Origin: Sulfurospirillum sp. UBA2217 | Lineage (GTDB): Bacteria > Campylobacterota > Campylobacteria > Campylobacterales > Sulfurospirillaceae | Reading direction: 5' to 3' | Assembly (NCBI GenBank): GCA_002328495.1 | Contig: DCUJ01000002.1 | Location: forward strand, 236,039-300,038 | DNA: 64,000 bases | Translations under genes and position numbers: made by a program | The notes under the pieces: model-generated | Database searches by the model: none | Seen by the model: only the letters and a program-made list of their open reading frames with translations | Told to the model about the DNA's origin: nothing | Shown: one piece after another, positions 63,980 through 64,000 of the stretch | How the letters are laid out: every line of letters begins with the position of its first letter | Position numbering within the stretch: the first letter of the stretch is position 1

Positions 63980-64000
63980 GCGGGAATAGCTCAGTGGTAG
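63980..64000 (+). tRNA. tRNA start, probably tRNA-Gly (truncated at window edge)
   Basis: GCGGGAATAGCTCAGTGGTAG matches the 5' acceptor, positions 8-9 and D arm of a typical bacterial tRNA-Gly. The anticodon is outside the window, so identity is by resemblance. Confidence 0.75.

Noticed and set aside
1..64000. CRISPR arrays, insertion sequences, rRNA operon or prophage
   Set aside because: No regularly spaced repeats, transposase motifs, rRNA sequence or phage genes were seen. The resolvase-like gene at 7269 is not flanked by inverted repeats.

Overview
The window looks like chromosomal DNA of a Campylobacterota (Epsilonproteobacteria) species, most like Sulfurospirillum. This is inferred from protein sequences, low GC content and gene order. 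The run ccoG, rpsU, UPF0323 lipoprotein, glutathionylspermidine-synthase-like gene, 2-hydroxyacid dehydrogenase, yajQ matches the order I recall around Cj0369-Cj0374 of Campylobacter jejuni. The run ksgA, RNase J, kpsF matches Helicobacter pylori. Genes are dense, no gap exceeds 300 bases, and I see no transposase, prophage, CRISPR array or rRNA. The longest gaps are 9313-9581 and 39982-40197, described below.

Layout. 1-2.4 kb: lipid A phosphoethanolamine transferase with diacylglycerol kinase, and a periplasmic DsrE-like protein. 2.4-7.1 kb: a minus-strand operon of a coiled-coil HTH protein, lipoprotein, ATP-grasp ligase, dehydrogenase, YajQ and a small membrane protein, beside rpsU. 7.2-9.3 kb: a resolvase-like regulator lacking catalytic arginines, overlapping ccoG. 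9.6-14.7 kb: glmM, lspA, tRNA-Val, thrS, infC, rpmI, rplT. 14.7-18.3 kb: a K+ channel with TrkA-type domains, rpsT, prfA. 18.3-22.3 kb: a Bax-like glucosaminidase, dapF, coaE, purM, a YdcF-like protein. 22.3-31.3 kb: a long minus-strand operon, ksgA to flhX. 31.4-35.5 kb: hisF, a phosphorylase-like gene, rlmN, a 32-residue membrane protein, and two minus-strand enzymes. 35.6-45.6 kb: purB and a ribonucleotide reductase region with aerobic class Ia (nrdA, nrdB) and anaerobic class III (nrdD, a detached glycyl-radical domain, nrdG), then a nitrilase and pcm. 45.6-49.9 kb: recJ, pyrG, galU. 50.0-52.7 kb: a chemoreceptor and an HTH regulator. 52.8-61.3 kb: the 2-methylcitrate propionate operon prpE-prpB-prpC-acnD-prpF plus a methyltransferase. 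61.3-64 kb: a Cys-rich protein, marC, ilvD, and the start of a tRNA-Gly.

Four signals stand out beyond the gene list. (1) The palindrome TTACATGTAA occurs at least 26 times, mostly inside genes, against about 0.2 expected by a hand estimate. (2) Two perfect 16-bp ParB-binding parS sites lie inside coding sequence at 32451 and 34761, suggesting an origin-proximal location. (3) The glycyl-radical end of NrdD is a separate 53-residue gene with its own ribosome binding site. (4) A cluster of TGTACA elements arranged as a large inverted repeat lies between the prp operon and a divergent, unnamed HTH regulator. These readings come from inspection only; no database search was run.
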